From an uncultured Thermoguttaceae bacterium (GTDB lineage Bacteria > Planctomycetota > Planctomycetia > Pirellulales > Thermoguttaceae): a stretch of DNA of 64,000 nucleotides. Below are positions 37,601 through 46,639 of this stretch, piece by piece. Every line of letters starts with the position of its first letter. Within the stretch, counting starts at the first letter, position 1. A program made the position numbers and the translations under genes. The stretch spans positions 37,034 to 101,033 of the forward strand of contig CALFBP010000034.1 in the NCBI GenBank assembly GCA_937951625.1. Direction: 5' to 3'. Under the pieces are notes generated by a model. That model was not told the origin of the DNA, did no database searches, and saw only the letters and a list, made by a program, of their open reading frames with translations.

Positions 37601-39570
37601 AAATGATCACGGGGTTGAACTCGCCCCCGACAGTAGACCTATCGAAGTCGCTACCAGGCACCGGGTTTGACGCCACATACCAGGCCGGGGGTGCTGCCGT
37701 GGCCGTCGCCGCGGCGGATGCCGAAATCCTCGACGCCAACAGCCCCATGCTGGCCTGGATGCGAGCCACGATCGACAACCGGTCCAACGGCGATGCGGGG
37801 CAGCTCGAAGTCAACACCGCTGGCACGCCGTTGACCGCGAGCTTTGCCAATGGAGTGCTCTTAGTTCAGGGCGTGGCCTCTCCAGCCGTGTACCGCCAGG
37901 TGCTCACGACCCTCAAGTATCGCAACACGAGCTCGGGGTCCCAAGCGGGCGAACGGTTGATCTCGGTCATCGCCAATGACGGCATTGCCTCTAGCAAGCC
38001 AGTCGTGGCCAAGGTAACAGTCGTCGATACTCGAGATACTACTCCCCCCTCAGGATACACGATCACCGTGGGCGACAGCCTGATCAACGCCGCCGAGGCC
38101 ACCGCCACCAGCTTTACCTTCGCCGGGGCGGAAGTCGGCGCGACCTACAACTACACCGTCTCTTCCAGCGGCGGCGGCACGCCCATCACGGGAAGCGGTA
38201 TTGTAACCTCGGCCACGCAGCAAGTGACCGGGATCAACGTCTCCTCGCTGCCCAATGGGACGTTGACCTACAGTGTCACGCTCACCGATGCCGCGGGAAA
38301 CACCGGCACGGCGGCCACGGCCACCGCCACCTTGGACAAGACCGCGCCCAGCGGCTACACGATCACCGTGGGCGACAGCCTGATCAACGCCGCCGAGGCC
38401 ACCGCCACGAGCTTCACCTTTGCTGGGGCGGAAGTCGGCGCGACCTACAACTACACCGTCACTTCCAGCGGGGGCGGCACGCCCATCACGGGAAGCGGCA
38501 CTGTAACCTCGGCCACGCAGCAGGTGACCGGGATCAACGTCTCCTCGCTGCCCAATGGGACGTTGACCTACAGTGTCACGCTCACCGATGCCGCCGGGAA
38601 TACCGGCACGGCGGCCACGGCCACCGCCACCTTGGACAAGACCGCGCCAAACGCGACCATTACGCCGAATGCCATCAACGTGAACACCAGCCCGATCACC
38701 TTCACGGTCACCTTCAGCGAGCCGGTGACTGGGGTGAGCCTTAGCGACTTCGTCGCCGAAGGCTCCATCAGCGGGAGTCTGGGCTTGGCCAACTTCCACT
38801 CGGTTTCGACGACGGTCTACACCTTGGAGGTCAGCGGCATGACTTCGGGCGAGGGCGTGACCTTGACGCTCACGGCCGCAGGCTCGGGAATCCAAGACAC
38901 GGCGGGCAATGCCATGATCGCGAATGCTGCGGCGTTCGTGGGCTTCGACAGCACCCCGCCCACGGCGACCATCACGCCCAACGGGACCGCGGTCAACACC
39001 AGCCCGATCACCTTCACGGTCACCTTCAGCGAGCCGGTGACGGGCGTAACGCTGAACGATTTTGGGGCCGTGGGCTCAGTGACTGGGACGTTGAGCGTGG
39101 CCAACTTGCAGGCGGTGTCCTCAACCGTGTACACCGTAACCGTCAGCGGGATGACGGCCGACGAGGGGGTGACGCTGACGCTTACCGCCGCCGGTTCGGG
39201 AATCCAGGACACGGCGGGCAACGCCTTGGCGGCCAACGCCGCCGCCACGGTGAGCTTCGACACCACCCCGCCCACCGCCGTCACGACGGCGGTTGTAAGC
39301 GGGAGTTTCGTCGAGTTCACGATCGCTTTCAATGAGGCGGTGAGTGGATTTGACATGTCCGATTTGACGGCGACAGGCACGGTGAGCGGGCCGTTGACGT
39401 TGTCCGATTTCACCGTGATTTCTCCGTCGTCCTACTCGGTGAAGGTCAGCGGCATGACTGCGGCCGAGCGGGTGACGTTGCGGTCGCCGACCGCCGCATC
39501 GTTCCATGACCTTGCTGGCAATCCCGCCGCCGTCGACGCTGTGTTCAAGGAGTTCGACTGGACTCTGTAA
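34654..39570 (+). CDS. Large LEPRxLL-type surface protein with cyclophilin and Ig-like repeats
   Basis: The protein has 1,638 residues. The N-terminus carries LESRQLLS (34-41), the planctomycete LEPRxLL-type export motif. Residues about 93-250 are a cyclophilin peptidyl-prolyl isomerase with FHRV, FMVQGGDP, NGSQFFITT and RWLDFNHTIFG, so the active-site residues are kept. Then come three repeats of about 145 residues beginning PVLTPANPSLG (about 403-840), an SdrB-like domain starting ISGYVYVDNNNDG (about 844-960), a cadherin-like region, two near-identical 100-residue units (1134-1333) and three bacterial Ig-like units with TFSEPVTGV. No C-terminal sorting signal or dockerin is seen. It is probably a cell-surface or matrix protein. 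Confidence 0.88.
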   Translation: MSRKSFWKRLRKPAWTRRFSEHVRPHRFCRLESLESRQLLSVTLPAIADQTVLAGAPLHLALNGSSSAGNPVAYTVTTSNSSLLRATVPTGNPSLRISVSSPANAIQGDMVFQLFEDLVPETVTQITTLADRGFYNGLIFHRVIKNFMVQGGDPLGTGTGGPGYQFDDEFEPDLQFTSAGILAMANSGPDTNGSQFFITTVPTRWLDFNHTIFGFLTQGSSVLTQIENVPTNINDRPLNDVVMTSVSTITDTQNGVLRLAAPHGTTGTATVTVTARDTVTNETAVRTFQVTVQADSTNNYPFIWGTIDPQFTTVNTPVTFDIPGYDVEDDPIFYSGSILSGGGSLNVNSSTGQVTFTPPSGATGLFQVKVNVGASSTSSGPALDSQVVSIYVANATGNTPPVLTAANPSLGRTPANVAKTFDLGDSFINKGPGTTIIVDPDEASLDLGIALVGTTGTGIWEYSLDDGATFQPVGTVSATSALLLSDTALLRFTPSGVSGGTATITYRGWDMTSGAEGTKVDSTTGGVNSAFSTATDTATLTVTSTNTAPVLTPANPSLGSTDEDTFKIINLTGSFINNGAGTTTITDADSGAVVGGIAVVATAGRGTWAYSLDGTTFTSMGTVSASSALLLPRAAKIRYTPDGANGETATITYRAWDGTSGTEGGRANLTGTGAVGGATAFSTTTDTASLTVSSLNDAPVLTPANPSLGGAVPGTPKTINLTGSFINNGAGTTTITDVDTGATVGGIALVGVVGPGTWEYSLDGATFSPVGTVANTSALLLPKTARLRYTPSSNSAENASITYRAWDATSGTAGSKVDTSVNGGVTAFSTATDTATLAYGTASISGYVYVDNNNDGLRTINGSTHPGLPGVVIKLFRRDGNGNWNEVAGKSPIMTAADGSYRFEGLEVGTYRVEQVQPADFLDGKETLGQVNGVAYGTAGNDYFEIECQASQNYTEYNFGERGLLPNRISLRLFLASTPPASQMITGLNSPPTVDLSKSLPGTGFDATYQAGGAAVAVAAADAEILDANSPMLAWMRATIDNRSNGDAGQLEVNTAGTPLTASFANGVLLVQGVASPAVYRQVLTTLKYRNTSSGSQAGERLISVIANDGIASSKPVVAKVTVVDTRDTTPPSGYTITVGDSLINAAEATATSFTFAGAEVGATYNYTVSSSGGGTPITGSGIVTSATQQVTGINVSSLPNGTLTYSVTLTDAAGNTGTAATATATLDKTAPSGYTITVGDSLINAAEATATSFTFAGAEVGATYNYTVTSSGGGTPITGSGTVTSATQQVTGINVSSLPNGTLTYSVTLTDAAGNTGTAATATATLDKTAPNATITPNAINVNTSPITFTVTFSEPVTGVSLSDFVAEGSISGSLGLANFHSVSTTVYTLEVSGMTSGEGVTLTLTAAGSGIQDTAGNAMIANAAAFVGFDSTPPTATITPNGTAVNTSPITFTVTFSEPVTGVTLNDFGAVGSVTGTLSVANLQAVSSTVYTVTVSGMTADEGVTLTLTAAGSGIQDTAGNALAANAAATVSFDTTPPTAVTTAVVSGSFVEFTIAFNEAVSGFDMSDLTATGTVSGPLTLSDFTVISPSSYSVKVSGMTAAERVTLRSPTAASFHDLAGNPAAVDAVFKEFDWTL
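38053..38649 (+). repeat. Tandem 300-bp duplication inside the surface protein gene
   Basis: Two copies with a period of exactly 300 bp (units from 38053 and 38353) differ at about a dozen positions over the whole length. They encode two 100-residue units starting Gly-Tyr-Thr-Ile-Thr-Val-Gly-Asp. Most changes are at third positions, which points to a recent in-frame duplication or gene conversion. Confidence 0.9.
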
Positions 39571-39591
39571 TGTTGCGTTGGCATCAAGTCC

Positions 39592-39618
39592 CCTCAGGTA
39601 ACCATCGAACCCCTGAGG
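39592..39618. terminator. Hairpin after the surface protein gene
   Basis: CCTCAGG (39592-39598) and CCTGAGG (39612-39618) form a 7-bp stem about 20 bases after the stop codon, flanked by GTTG/CAAC complementary bases. No T-run follows, so it is a weak terminator candidate. Confidence 0.4.
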
Positions 39619-39824
39619 CAACAACGCGGGCGGCGCAGGGATAACGCTACCAGAACAGTCGCTCACGGGACCGGCTTCTGAGGGCGGCACGGGCCGCGAG
39701 GAAGCGGTCCCTGTTGCGTTTCTGGCGGCCGGGAATCCTTGTCCGGGCGATGCTGGAAGTCCACGCTTGGAAATGGTACCTTCGTGCCTGGCCTTTGGGT
39801 TCGAGATTGCAAGGAGATGCACCG

Positions 39825-42242
39825 ATGAGGGGTTCCAAGGGAATCGTGTCAGCGCTGGCGGTGGGGCTGCTGGCCGTCGCCGTCCGGTTGCCGGCGGCGG
39901 ACTTGCCTAAGTTGGTCGTGCCCGACGCCCTGGGCGTGAACATTCATTTCACCGATCCTCGACCGGGAGAAATGAAGATGTTGGCCGAGGCGGGCTTCCG
40001 TTGGGTGCGGATGGATTTCACTTGGGCCAGCATCGAACGCGAGAAAGGCAAGTACGACTTCACCGCCTACGACCGGCTGATGGCAGCTTTGGAACCACAC
40101 AACATCCGGGCGCTATTTATCCTCGATTACTCCAACCCGCATTACGACAACGGCCTCTCCCCGGTCAGCGATGAAGGGCGCAAGGCCTTCGCCCGATGGG
40201 CCGCGGCGGGAGCCAGGCATTTTCGCGGTCGGGGCATCCTTTGGGAAATGTACAATGAGCCGAACATCGGGTTCTGGAAGCCCCAGCCCGATGTCAAGCA
40301 GTACATCCAGCTCGCCTTGGAAGTGGGCAAGGCCCTGCGCGAGGCAGCGCCGGAGGAGCTGTACATCGGACCGGCCACCTCGCAAATCGACTTGCCCTTC
40401 TTGGAGGAGTGCTTCAAGGCTGGCCTGTTGGAATACTGGTCGGCGGTTTCCGTGCATCCGTATCGGCAGACCGCGCCGGAGACGGTCGCCCCCGAGTACG
40501 CCGCCCTGCGGCAGCTCATCGCCAAGTACGCGCCTAAAGGCAAGTCGATCCCGATCCTCTCGGGCGAATGGGGCTATTCTGCGGTATGGAAACGTTTCGA
40601 CGTGGAAAAACAGGGCAGGTTCTTGCCGCGGCAATGGCTGGTGAACCTGGCCAACGGCGTACCGCTGTCGATCTGGTACGACTGGCACGACGACGGCCTC
40701 GACCCCAAGGAACCCGAACACCATTTCGGCACGGTGCTCCATGAGTATCACGCCGGACGCGATCCGGTCTACGATCCTAAACCGGCCTACCATGCGGCCA
40801 AGACGCTCACCAGGCTGCTGGGCGGTTACACCTTCAGCAAGCGGTTGATAGTCGACGACGAGCAGGACCATGTGCTCCTGTTCGCTCGGGGAGACGAGGT
40901 GGCGGTGGCCGCTTGGACGACTGCATCCACGCCCAGCACGGTGCTGATTCCCGCTAGTCCGGGCCGCTTCAACGTCACGTCGCACACCGGCGAGAAGTTG
41001 CCGGCGGTCTCGGCCCACGCCAAGGGGCTCTCGGTCATCCTCACCGATTCTCCCCGATATTTCGTGCCCGATGCGCCGAATGACCTGTTGCGCGTAGCGG
41101 CTGCTTGGGAACGTCCGCCGCTGGAGGTGGTGGCACGGGGTCCGGGCAAGGCGGAGGTCGCCACGGCGATCCGCAACCCCCTCGGCCGGTCGATCCGCGT
41201 CTCGGATGGCCGCCGCCGGGCCACGACCCTGGCGCCGGGTGAATCGACGACGCTCATCTCCGCGGTCGACGTACTCCGCGGCGATCAGCCCGTGCCGCTT
41301 CGCCTCGTGTGTCAGGTCGATCAATCCGCGCCGCTGGTGCAGACCACGCGGGTGGTGGTCGCCAATCCGCTCCGCGTCAGCGTCGGACCCCCGGTAGGCA
41401 AAGCGTTCCAAGTGCGTATCGAGAACCCATCGGGCGAAGCGATGGAAGGGAGCATCCGTTTGACCGAGGCCCGCGGCCTGCCTCTGGAAAAGCCTGAGGC
41501 AAGGCTTCACTTCCGCTCAGGCGAGACGGAAAGGGACGTGCATTTCTCCCTTCAGGACGGGGGCATCCGGGACTTCCAGTTCGGCTTGCGGATCGAAGAC
41601 GCCGCGGGACGGCTGCAAGTCGGCTGGCCAGTCGTCCGCAGGGTGCTGGTGGATGATTTCTCCCGCTACACGCCCGAAACTTTGGCGGGCGCTTGGAAAA
41701 TCGTCCCCGACGGCGACCCCAAGATCGCTTCCGAGCAATCGGTGTCGTTGGCCGAGCTGCCGCCGGGGCCGGGATCGCCGGGCGGGCAGGGACTGAAGAT
41801 CGCTTACCGCATGGCCCCGGGCTGGAAATTCATCCGCCTGACGCCGCAGAGCGAAACGTTGCGGAAGATCGATGGGCAACCCAAAGCCGTGGCCATGTGG
41901 ATTCGCGGCGATGGGTCGGGCAATCACGTGCGTTTGCGGTTCGTCGGGGCCGACGGCCAGACCTTCCAGCCCAATGGTCCTGTCATGAACTTCACAGACT
42001 GGCGCTTAGTGACTATGGCGATGGACGGTTCAGAGGCCGGACATTGGGGCGGCAAAGAGGATGGTGTCGTGCGGTACCCCATCCGCTGGGATTCGCTCCT
42101 GTTGATCGACAGCGCCAAGCGTGCAACCGATCTGCGGGAAGTGTTTGTCGGCTCGCCCGTGCTGATCTATCCCGAAGAAAAAACGCCCCCGGCCCAGGCT
42201 GAAAGACCCGCGGCCATGAGGGAGGCTCGCTCCAAGTCTTGA
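39825..42242 (+). CDS. Secreted clan GH-A-like glycoside hydrolase
   Basis: The protein has 805 residues. A signal peptide covers about residues 1-25. The TIM barrel (about 35-325) shows an NEP acid/base motif in WEMYNEPN (Glu145) and a GEWG nucleophile segment (Glu248), the pattern of clan GH-A families such as GH5 and GH39. The C-terminal half includes beta-rich domains, the last (about residues 610-790) possibly carbohydrate-binding. AAGGAG lies eight bases before the ATG at 39825. The substrate cannot be read from motifs, and it probably acts on exopolysaccharide or plant-type glycans. Confidence 0.8.
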   Translation: MRGSKGIVSALAVGLLAVAVRLPAADLPKLVVPDALGVNIHFTDPRPGEMKMLAEAGFRWVRMDFTWASIEREKGKYDFTAYDRLMAALEPHNIRALFILDYSNPHYDNGLSPVSDEGRKAFARWAAAGARHFRGRGILWEMYNEPNIGFWKPQPDVKQYIQLALEVGKALREAAPEELYIGPATSQIDLPFLEECFKAGLLEYWSAVSVHPYRQTAPETVAPEYAALRQLIAKYAPKGKSIPILSGEWGYSAVWKRFDVEKQGRFLPRQWLVNLANGVPLSIWYDWHDDGLDPKEPEHHFGTVLHEYHAGRDPVYDPKPAYHAAKTLTRLLGGYTFSKRLIVDDEQDHVLLFARGDEVAVAAWTTASTPSTVLIPASPGRFNVTSHTGEKLPAVSAHAKGLSVILTDSPRYFVPDAPNDLLRVAAAWERPPLEVVARGPGKAEVATAIRNPLGRSIRVSDGRRRATTLAPGESTTLISAVDVLRGDQPVPLRLVCQVDQSAPLVQTTRVVVANPLRVSVGPPVGKAFQVRIENPSGEAMEGSIRLTEARGLPLEKPEARLHFRSGETERDVHFSLQDGGIRDFQFGLRIEDAAGRLQVGWPVVRRVLVDDFSRYTPETLAGAWKIVPDGDPKIASEQSVSLAELPPGPGSPGGQGLKIAYRMAPGWKFIRLTPQSETLRKIDGQPKAVAMWIRGDGSGNHVRLRFVGADGQTFQPNGPVMNFTDWRLVTMAMDGSEAGHWGGKEDGVVRYPIRWDSLLLIDSAKRATDLREVFVGSPVLIYPEEKTPPAQAERPAAMREARSKS

Positions 42243-42312
42243 ACCGCCCGGCGGAGACCACTCGACGATAAGAATCATGAATTCAGCGTGGTTTGCGGGT
42301 TGTGCCCGATGG

Positions 42313-43122
42313 TCAAGGAGTTGGACCAGGCTTCGAGGGGGAAGGGCTTTGGACGACCGGAGCGGGTGAAGCACCCGCTGCCGGCGGACCATCCGCGGCA
42401 GCCACCTCCCGGGCAGGGCCCGGGCCGTTGCCAGGTTTGACCGAGGGCTTGGTTCCTGGGGCTTCCATACGCATCGTCCGCATCAAACTGCCACTCGCAC
42501 TGACGACGGAGATCGCCGTGGCATCCACCACGCTCGGTTTGACGATCGCCAAGATAGTGTTCGCCTGATCGGCCCCTGCCTTCCAGCCGCCAAACATCAT
42601 CGCCTCGCCCCGTTTAAGCTGGACCGTGGCGCTCGTGCGGCTGAGGGCGAACATCGCTTCATGGTTTTCGGCAGCCAGTTCCAAGGGCGAGCGAGACGCG
42701 GGCAAGGGGACGACGCGTAACGTGATGTCCCCCTCCGAAGAGGCGCTTTCCGGCACGACAACACACGCCACCGTGCGGCCCCCCGCCGAGCCGCGGAGCA
42801 CCGCCGACCGTCCAACCGAAGTCTGGACGCTGGCCGCCGGGTTCTCGACGACTCTCGGTTCCACAAGGCTCAATTCTGCCAATTTCCTCGCCTCGGCATC
42901 GCTCAATACCAGTCCCAAGTCGGCCAATCGCTCGGCCACGGCGAACCGTCGGACAGCGTCCTGAGGAAGTTCAAGGACGTCCAACTCGATGGACAAGGGC
43001 AATTGCGGATCGGATGAAGGTCGAATCGGCTCAGCACCGACCGCGACCAACGCCCAAACAAAGGGGATCATTATGGCCACAAGGGGGGATCGTCGAAACG
43101 TCAACGCTACCGACGACGCCAT
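42313..43122 (-). CDS. Secreted protein with secretin-like C-terminal segment
   Basis: The protein has 269 residues. I chose the ATG at 43122 because AGGAGG lies six bases upstream; a longer open frame begins at 43176. A signal peptide (about 1-32) precedes a region that resembles the last strands of a secretin domain: VEPRVVENPAASVQ, GDITLRVVPL, then ATVQLKRGEAMMFGGW with a later ILAIVKPSVV. Full secretins (GspD/PilQ/CpaC) are longer and have N-terminal repeats, and neither feature is seen here. The C-terminal 45 residues are Pro/Ala-rich. The gene is convergent with the glycosidase gene. Confidence 0.5.
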   Translation of the reverse strand: MASSVALTFRRSPLVAIMIPFVWALVAVGAEPIRPSSDPQLPLSIELDVLELPQDAVRRFAVAERLADLGLVLSDAEARKLAELSLVEPRVVENPAASVQTSVGRSAVLRGSAGGRTVACVVVPESASSEGDITLRVVPLPASRSPLELAAENHEAMFALSRTSATVQLKRGEAMMFGGWKAGADQANTILAIVKPSVVDATAISVVSASGSLMRTMRMEAPGTKPSVKPGNGPGPAREVAAADGPPAAGASPAPVVQSPSPSKPGPTP

Positions 43123-43332
43123 TGACGGCCTCCTGCCGCAAGGGGCTGAACTTGGGGGACGCTCGATGCCCTTCATCGTAGCACTTCTTTAGAGGGACGG
43201 GAAGAGGAATCCCAGTAAATTTTACCTAACCGTTCAAGATTCGTGCGCAAAGGCAAACTGCTTGCGTCCTTCCCAGCACAAAAAGCTTTCGAGTTTCGAC
43301 GGAAGTCCTTTGGCGAAGCTCGGCCAAGGCCG

Positions 43333-43671
43333 TCACTTCAACCAACGTTTTCGCACCAGAAACAAGGCGCATACGAGGGCGGCGAGCGTGATCGCCGAAA
43401 ACGGGCGGATGCGTTCCCAAAGCTCCATGGCCGCAATAGCGATTAAGACGATCACGATGGTTCCCAACACTTCCCGCGGGGCATACGAAACGACGCCCAG
43501 CCGGTGCCCGTACCAATAGGCCGGCACCAGGCAAATGAGCACCCAAACCGGGAACATGATTCGCGCATAAGGCGTCACCAGATCTGTCAACAGATTGGCC
43601 GCCATGATCCCGCAGGCGATCAAAGCAAAAGCCGTGAAAATATTGCGCGGAGGGGTCTTCATCAGGGTCAT
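43333..43671 (-). CDS. Small multi-pass membrane protein of unknown function
   Basis: The protein has 112 residues. It has about four hydrophobic segments (residues about 10-30, 38-56, 68-84 and 90-106) with short basic turns and a C-terminal KRW. I do not recognise the family. The open frame runs on to 44037, but the extra stretch is Arg/Ser-rich and lacks gene character, so I start at the ATG at 43671. The ATG at 43662 is an alternative, and no strong ribosome-binding site is seen for either. The 378-bp stretch upstream is shared with the divergent DUF11 lipoprotein gene. Confidence 0.5.
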   Translation of the reverse strand: MTLMKTPPRNIFTAFALIACGIMAANLLTDLVTPYARIMFPVWVLICLVPAYWYGHRLGVVSYAPREVLGTIVIVLIAIAAMELWERIRPFSAITLAALVCALFLVRKRWLK

Positions 43672-44048
43672 GGTACCGGAACCGCCCGGCACGCGGCAAT
43701 TGGTTGGGACCCTTCGTCGAACAGCTTGCTTTCTGACGAAGATTGTGATGAACAGCGATTGTAGAAGATCGTGAAGAGCAAGAGGGATTCCAGTCCCGTG
43801 TCCCTCGTTTGTTGTCGAGGGGGCGGCAGGAGGCCGGGTGTCGGTTTGGCCGATAAAGCGTGAAAAACCTTGCGGATCGTTTACGTAGTTCCGAAGAGGG
43901 TAAGTGTACCGGCTGCGCAAGGCTCGACGCTGCGACTTGGCAACGGCCGTTGTTGAAAAAAGGCTTCGTGTTGCCGCATCGCGTGCTAGCCTTGCAATGA
44001 TGGAAAACTGCGCCGTCGGTATCGGCTGCGCAGGCAACGGCCCTAGCG
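43672..44048. other. Divergent gap with no gene seen
   Basis: This gap lies between a small membrane protein gene (- strand) and the DUF11 lipoprotein gene (+ strand). I see no gene, repeat or clear promoter pair in it. Confidence 0.4.
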
Positions 44049-46577
44049 ATGACGGTCATGAGAGCGGGCAGTGCACATCTCCGAGCGGCTTTGGCGATGG
44101 TGATTGCCTGCACGTTCACCGCAGGCGGGTGCGCCGAGTTGCAGGGCCTGCGAATCGACCCCACGGGCGAGCGGATATTCACGGTTGCCGACGGGGGCGT
44201 GGGCCCTTTCAAGCCCGTCCCTGGGGCACCAAAGCCGTGGGACACCGTGGAGCTGCTGCTGGTGCCCCGCAGCACCATTGCCCCGGTGGGGAGCGAGGTG
44301 GTCCTCTTGGCTGGTGTGGTCGGTCCCGACGGTTTTCTGCGGACCAATGAGCGGATCGAGTGGTCGATTGCGCCCGGCAGTGTAGGCGAATTCGTGGACT
44401 TCGACCGGGGTAGCTTCTGGGACATTTTTCACGGCACCTGGCCCCGGCCTTACAAAGCGAGTGGAACGTTCGTGGTGGGCAGCACGTCGCGTCGTTCCGT
44501 CCGCCTGACTCGGGGTACCCCCACGCCCAACGACGACGTGAACGTACTGCGGGGACAAACTTGGGTCACGGTCACCTCGCCGGTCGAGGGATCGAGCTAC
44601 ATCACGGCCTATTCACCGGACGTCTTCGGCTGGGAACAGCGCAAGCAAACGGCCGTGGTGCATTGGGTCGATGCCCAATGGCGTTTTCCGTCTCCGGCGA
44701 TCAATCCAGCGGGCACGCGGCACGTCTTCACGACGGTGGTGATGCGTCAATCGGACCAGGCGCCGTGCGTGGGCTGGCGCGTGCAGTATGCGATCGTCGA
44801 CGGCCCGCCCGCCGGATTCGCCCCCAGCGGCAGCCCCACCGTCGAAGTGGAAACCAATGCCCAAGGCCAGGCCAGCGCGGAGATTTTCCAGCAGCAACCC
44901 ACCGCCGGCACCAACCGGATTTCCATCCAAATCATTCGACCGGCCCCGCTGGGCGCGGCAACTGCGGGCCGGCTGGTGGTTGGCAGCGGATTCACCTCGA
45001 AGACCTGGACCGCCCCAGGGTTGACCGTGCGCAAGACCGGCCCTGCGTCGGCCGCCGTTGGCACGAACCTCGCCTACCGCATCGAGCTCTCCAATCCCGG
45101 CGACATGCCCAACGAGAACGTGATCCTGACCGACGAAGTGCCCGACGAAACGAGTTACATGAGCAGCAATCCGCCGGGCCAACTCACCGGCCGCCGCGTG
45201 CAATGGCAAATTGGTCGGATGGGCCCAGGCGAGCGCCGCTTGATCGAGGTCTTCCTCCGGGCCGAGCGGCAGGGAACCATCACCACGTGCGCCGAAGCGG
45301 TGGCTGCCAGCGGGCTTCGGGCCAAGGATTGCGCCACGACGGCGATTTCGCTGGCTGTGCCCCCGGCGACAACGCCAGGCGGTGTTTGTGTTACACCACC
45401 CAGCGCCGCGCCGCCACTGGAAGTGCGGATTTCCGGACCCGACCGCGCCTACGTCGGCGATCTGCTCCGCTTCCAGATTCAGATCACGAATCGGGGCTCA
45501 AGCACGGCCAGGGGGATCGTGATCAAGGACCGTTTCGATCCCGGCTTGGCCCATGAAACGCTGCGTAGTCCGATTAAAAAGTCGTTGAACGAAGACCTGC
45601 CGCCGGGCCAGTCCAGGGAGGTGTTTGTCGAATTACGGGCCGGGCAAGCGGGGCGTCAATGTCAGACGGTGGAGATCACCGCCGATGGCGGCAGCGTGGC
45701 GCGGGCCGAGCATTGCGTGATGGTAATGGAGCGTCCTGGGGGGCCGCCAATGGGTCCGTCGCCTCCCACAACCCCGCCCTCCACTGCACCGGGCACGACC
45801 GTTCCCCCGACCTCGCCAGGGACCCCACCACCCGCCGCTGGCGGACGGATTTCTTTGAAATTAACAGGTCCGGCGTCGGCCGCGGTAGGACGGGAGGTCG
45901 ACTTCTTCATCGAGTTCGCCAACGCCGCCGCCCAACCCTTGACCAATCTGAAGATCCTCGCCGACTTCGATCCCGCTTTAGAACCTAAAGGGGCAAGCGA
46001 GGCCGTGGCCGGCTACGAGGGCGACGCGGTGTATTGGACGTTGGCTTCGCTCTCGGCTAACCAAAAGAAAACGCTTCAGGTCCGCTGCGTGTGCTTGAAG
46101 GAGGCCGCCAGGGCGTGCATCCGCGTAAAGATCACCGCTGCCGGCGCTGTGGAGGCCCAACAGGAAACATGTTTGGCGATCCGCGGGCAGGCGGCGGCCA
46201 CCCCCTCGACCGGTCTTTCCGTAACAATCTCCGCCTTGCACGAGCCGGTTGCGGTGGGCAAGGAGTTGACGTACATTGTCCAAGTGACCAACGGCGGCAA
46301 GGCCGAGGAATCGCAAGTGGAACTTGCGGTGTTCTTGCCGGACGAAATGATTCCCGCCCTGTTGGGAATGCACGGGCCTACGCCGGTCAACGTCCAAGGC
46401 AAGACGGTTCGGTTCCGGCCCGTCGAGAGGCTCCGACCAGGCGAGTCGTTGACCTATCGCGTGCGGGTGCAAGCAAAGACCGTTGGCGAGGTTCGTTTGC
46501 GGGCCGAGGTGACCAGCCGCGACCAGCGGCAGCCCGTCGTGGCCGAAACGCGGACGACGATCGTGCCTGGCCGGTGA
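44049..46577 (+). CDS. DUF11-repeat lipoprotein
   Basis: The protein has 842 residues. A hydrophobic leader ends in a lipobox-like AGGC (Cys28), so it is probably a lipoprotein. Residues about 325-415, 455-550, 595-690 and 715-840 are DUF11-type Ig-like repeats (for example GPASAAVGTNLAYRIELSN and ISGPDRAYVGDLLRFQIQIT). Pro/Thr-rich linkers separate them (about 560-595). The N-terminal 300 residues are beta-rich, with a segment near residue 270 resembling the Big/DUF-type adhesin domains. It is probably a surface or cell-wall scaffold. The start may be the ATG at 44049 or the one at 44058. Confidence 0.8.
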   Translation: MTVMRAGSAHLRAALAMVIACTFTAGGCAELQGLRIDPTGERIFTVADGGVGPFKPVPGAPKPWDTVELLLVPRSTIAPVGSEVVLLAGVVGPDGFLRTNERIEWSIAPGSVGEFVDFDRGSFWDIFHGTWPRPYKASGTFVVGSTSRRSVRLTRGTPTPNDDVNVLRGQTWVTVTSPVEGSSYITAYSPDVFGWEQRKQTAVVHWVDAQWRFPSPAINPAGTRHVFTTVVMRQSDQAPCVGWRVQYAIVDGPPAGFAPSGSPTVEVETNAQGQASAEIFQQQPTAGTNRISIQIIRPAPLGAATAGRLVVGSGFTSKTWTAPGLTVRKTGPASAAVGTNLAYRIELSNPGDMPNENVILTDEVPDETSYMSSNPPGQLTGRRVQWQIGRMGPGERRLIEVFLRAERQGTITTCAEAVAASGLRAKDCATTAISLAVPPATTPGGVCVTPPSAAPPLEVRISGPDRAYVGDLLRFQIQITNRGSSTARGIVIKDRFDPGLAHETLRSPIKKSLNEDLPPGQSREVFVELRAGQAGRQCQTVEITADGGSVARAEHCVMVMERPGGPPMGPSPPTTPPSTAPGTTVPPTSPGTPPPAAGGRISLKLTGPASAAVGREVDFFIEFANAAAQPLTNLKILADFDPALEPKGASEAVAGYEGDAVYWTLASLSANQKKTLQVRCVCLKEAARACIRVKITAAGAVEAQQETCLAIRGQAAATPSTGLSVTISALHEPVAVGKELTYIVQVTNGGKAEESQVELAVFLPDEMIPALLGMHGPTPVNVQGKTVRFRPVERLRPGESLTYRVRVQAKTVGEVRLRAEVTSRDQRQPVVAETRTTIVPGR

Positions 46578-46639
46578 CGCGGAAGGGCCGAAGTGCATTT
46601 TTTTGGTTTTGGGCAACCTCTACGTTCGGACGTGGTCGG

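Noticed and set aside
38053..38649. CRISPR-like repeat reading of the 300-bp duplication
   Set aside because: The units are long, in-frame coding repeats with no short repeat-spacer pattern, so it is not a CRISPR array.
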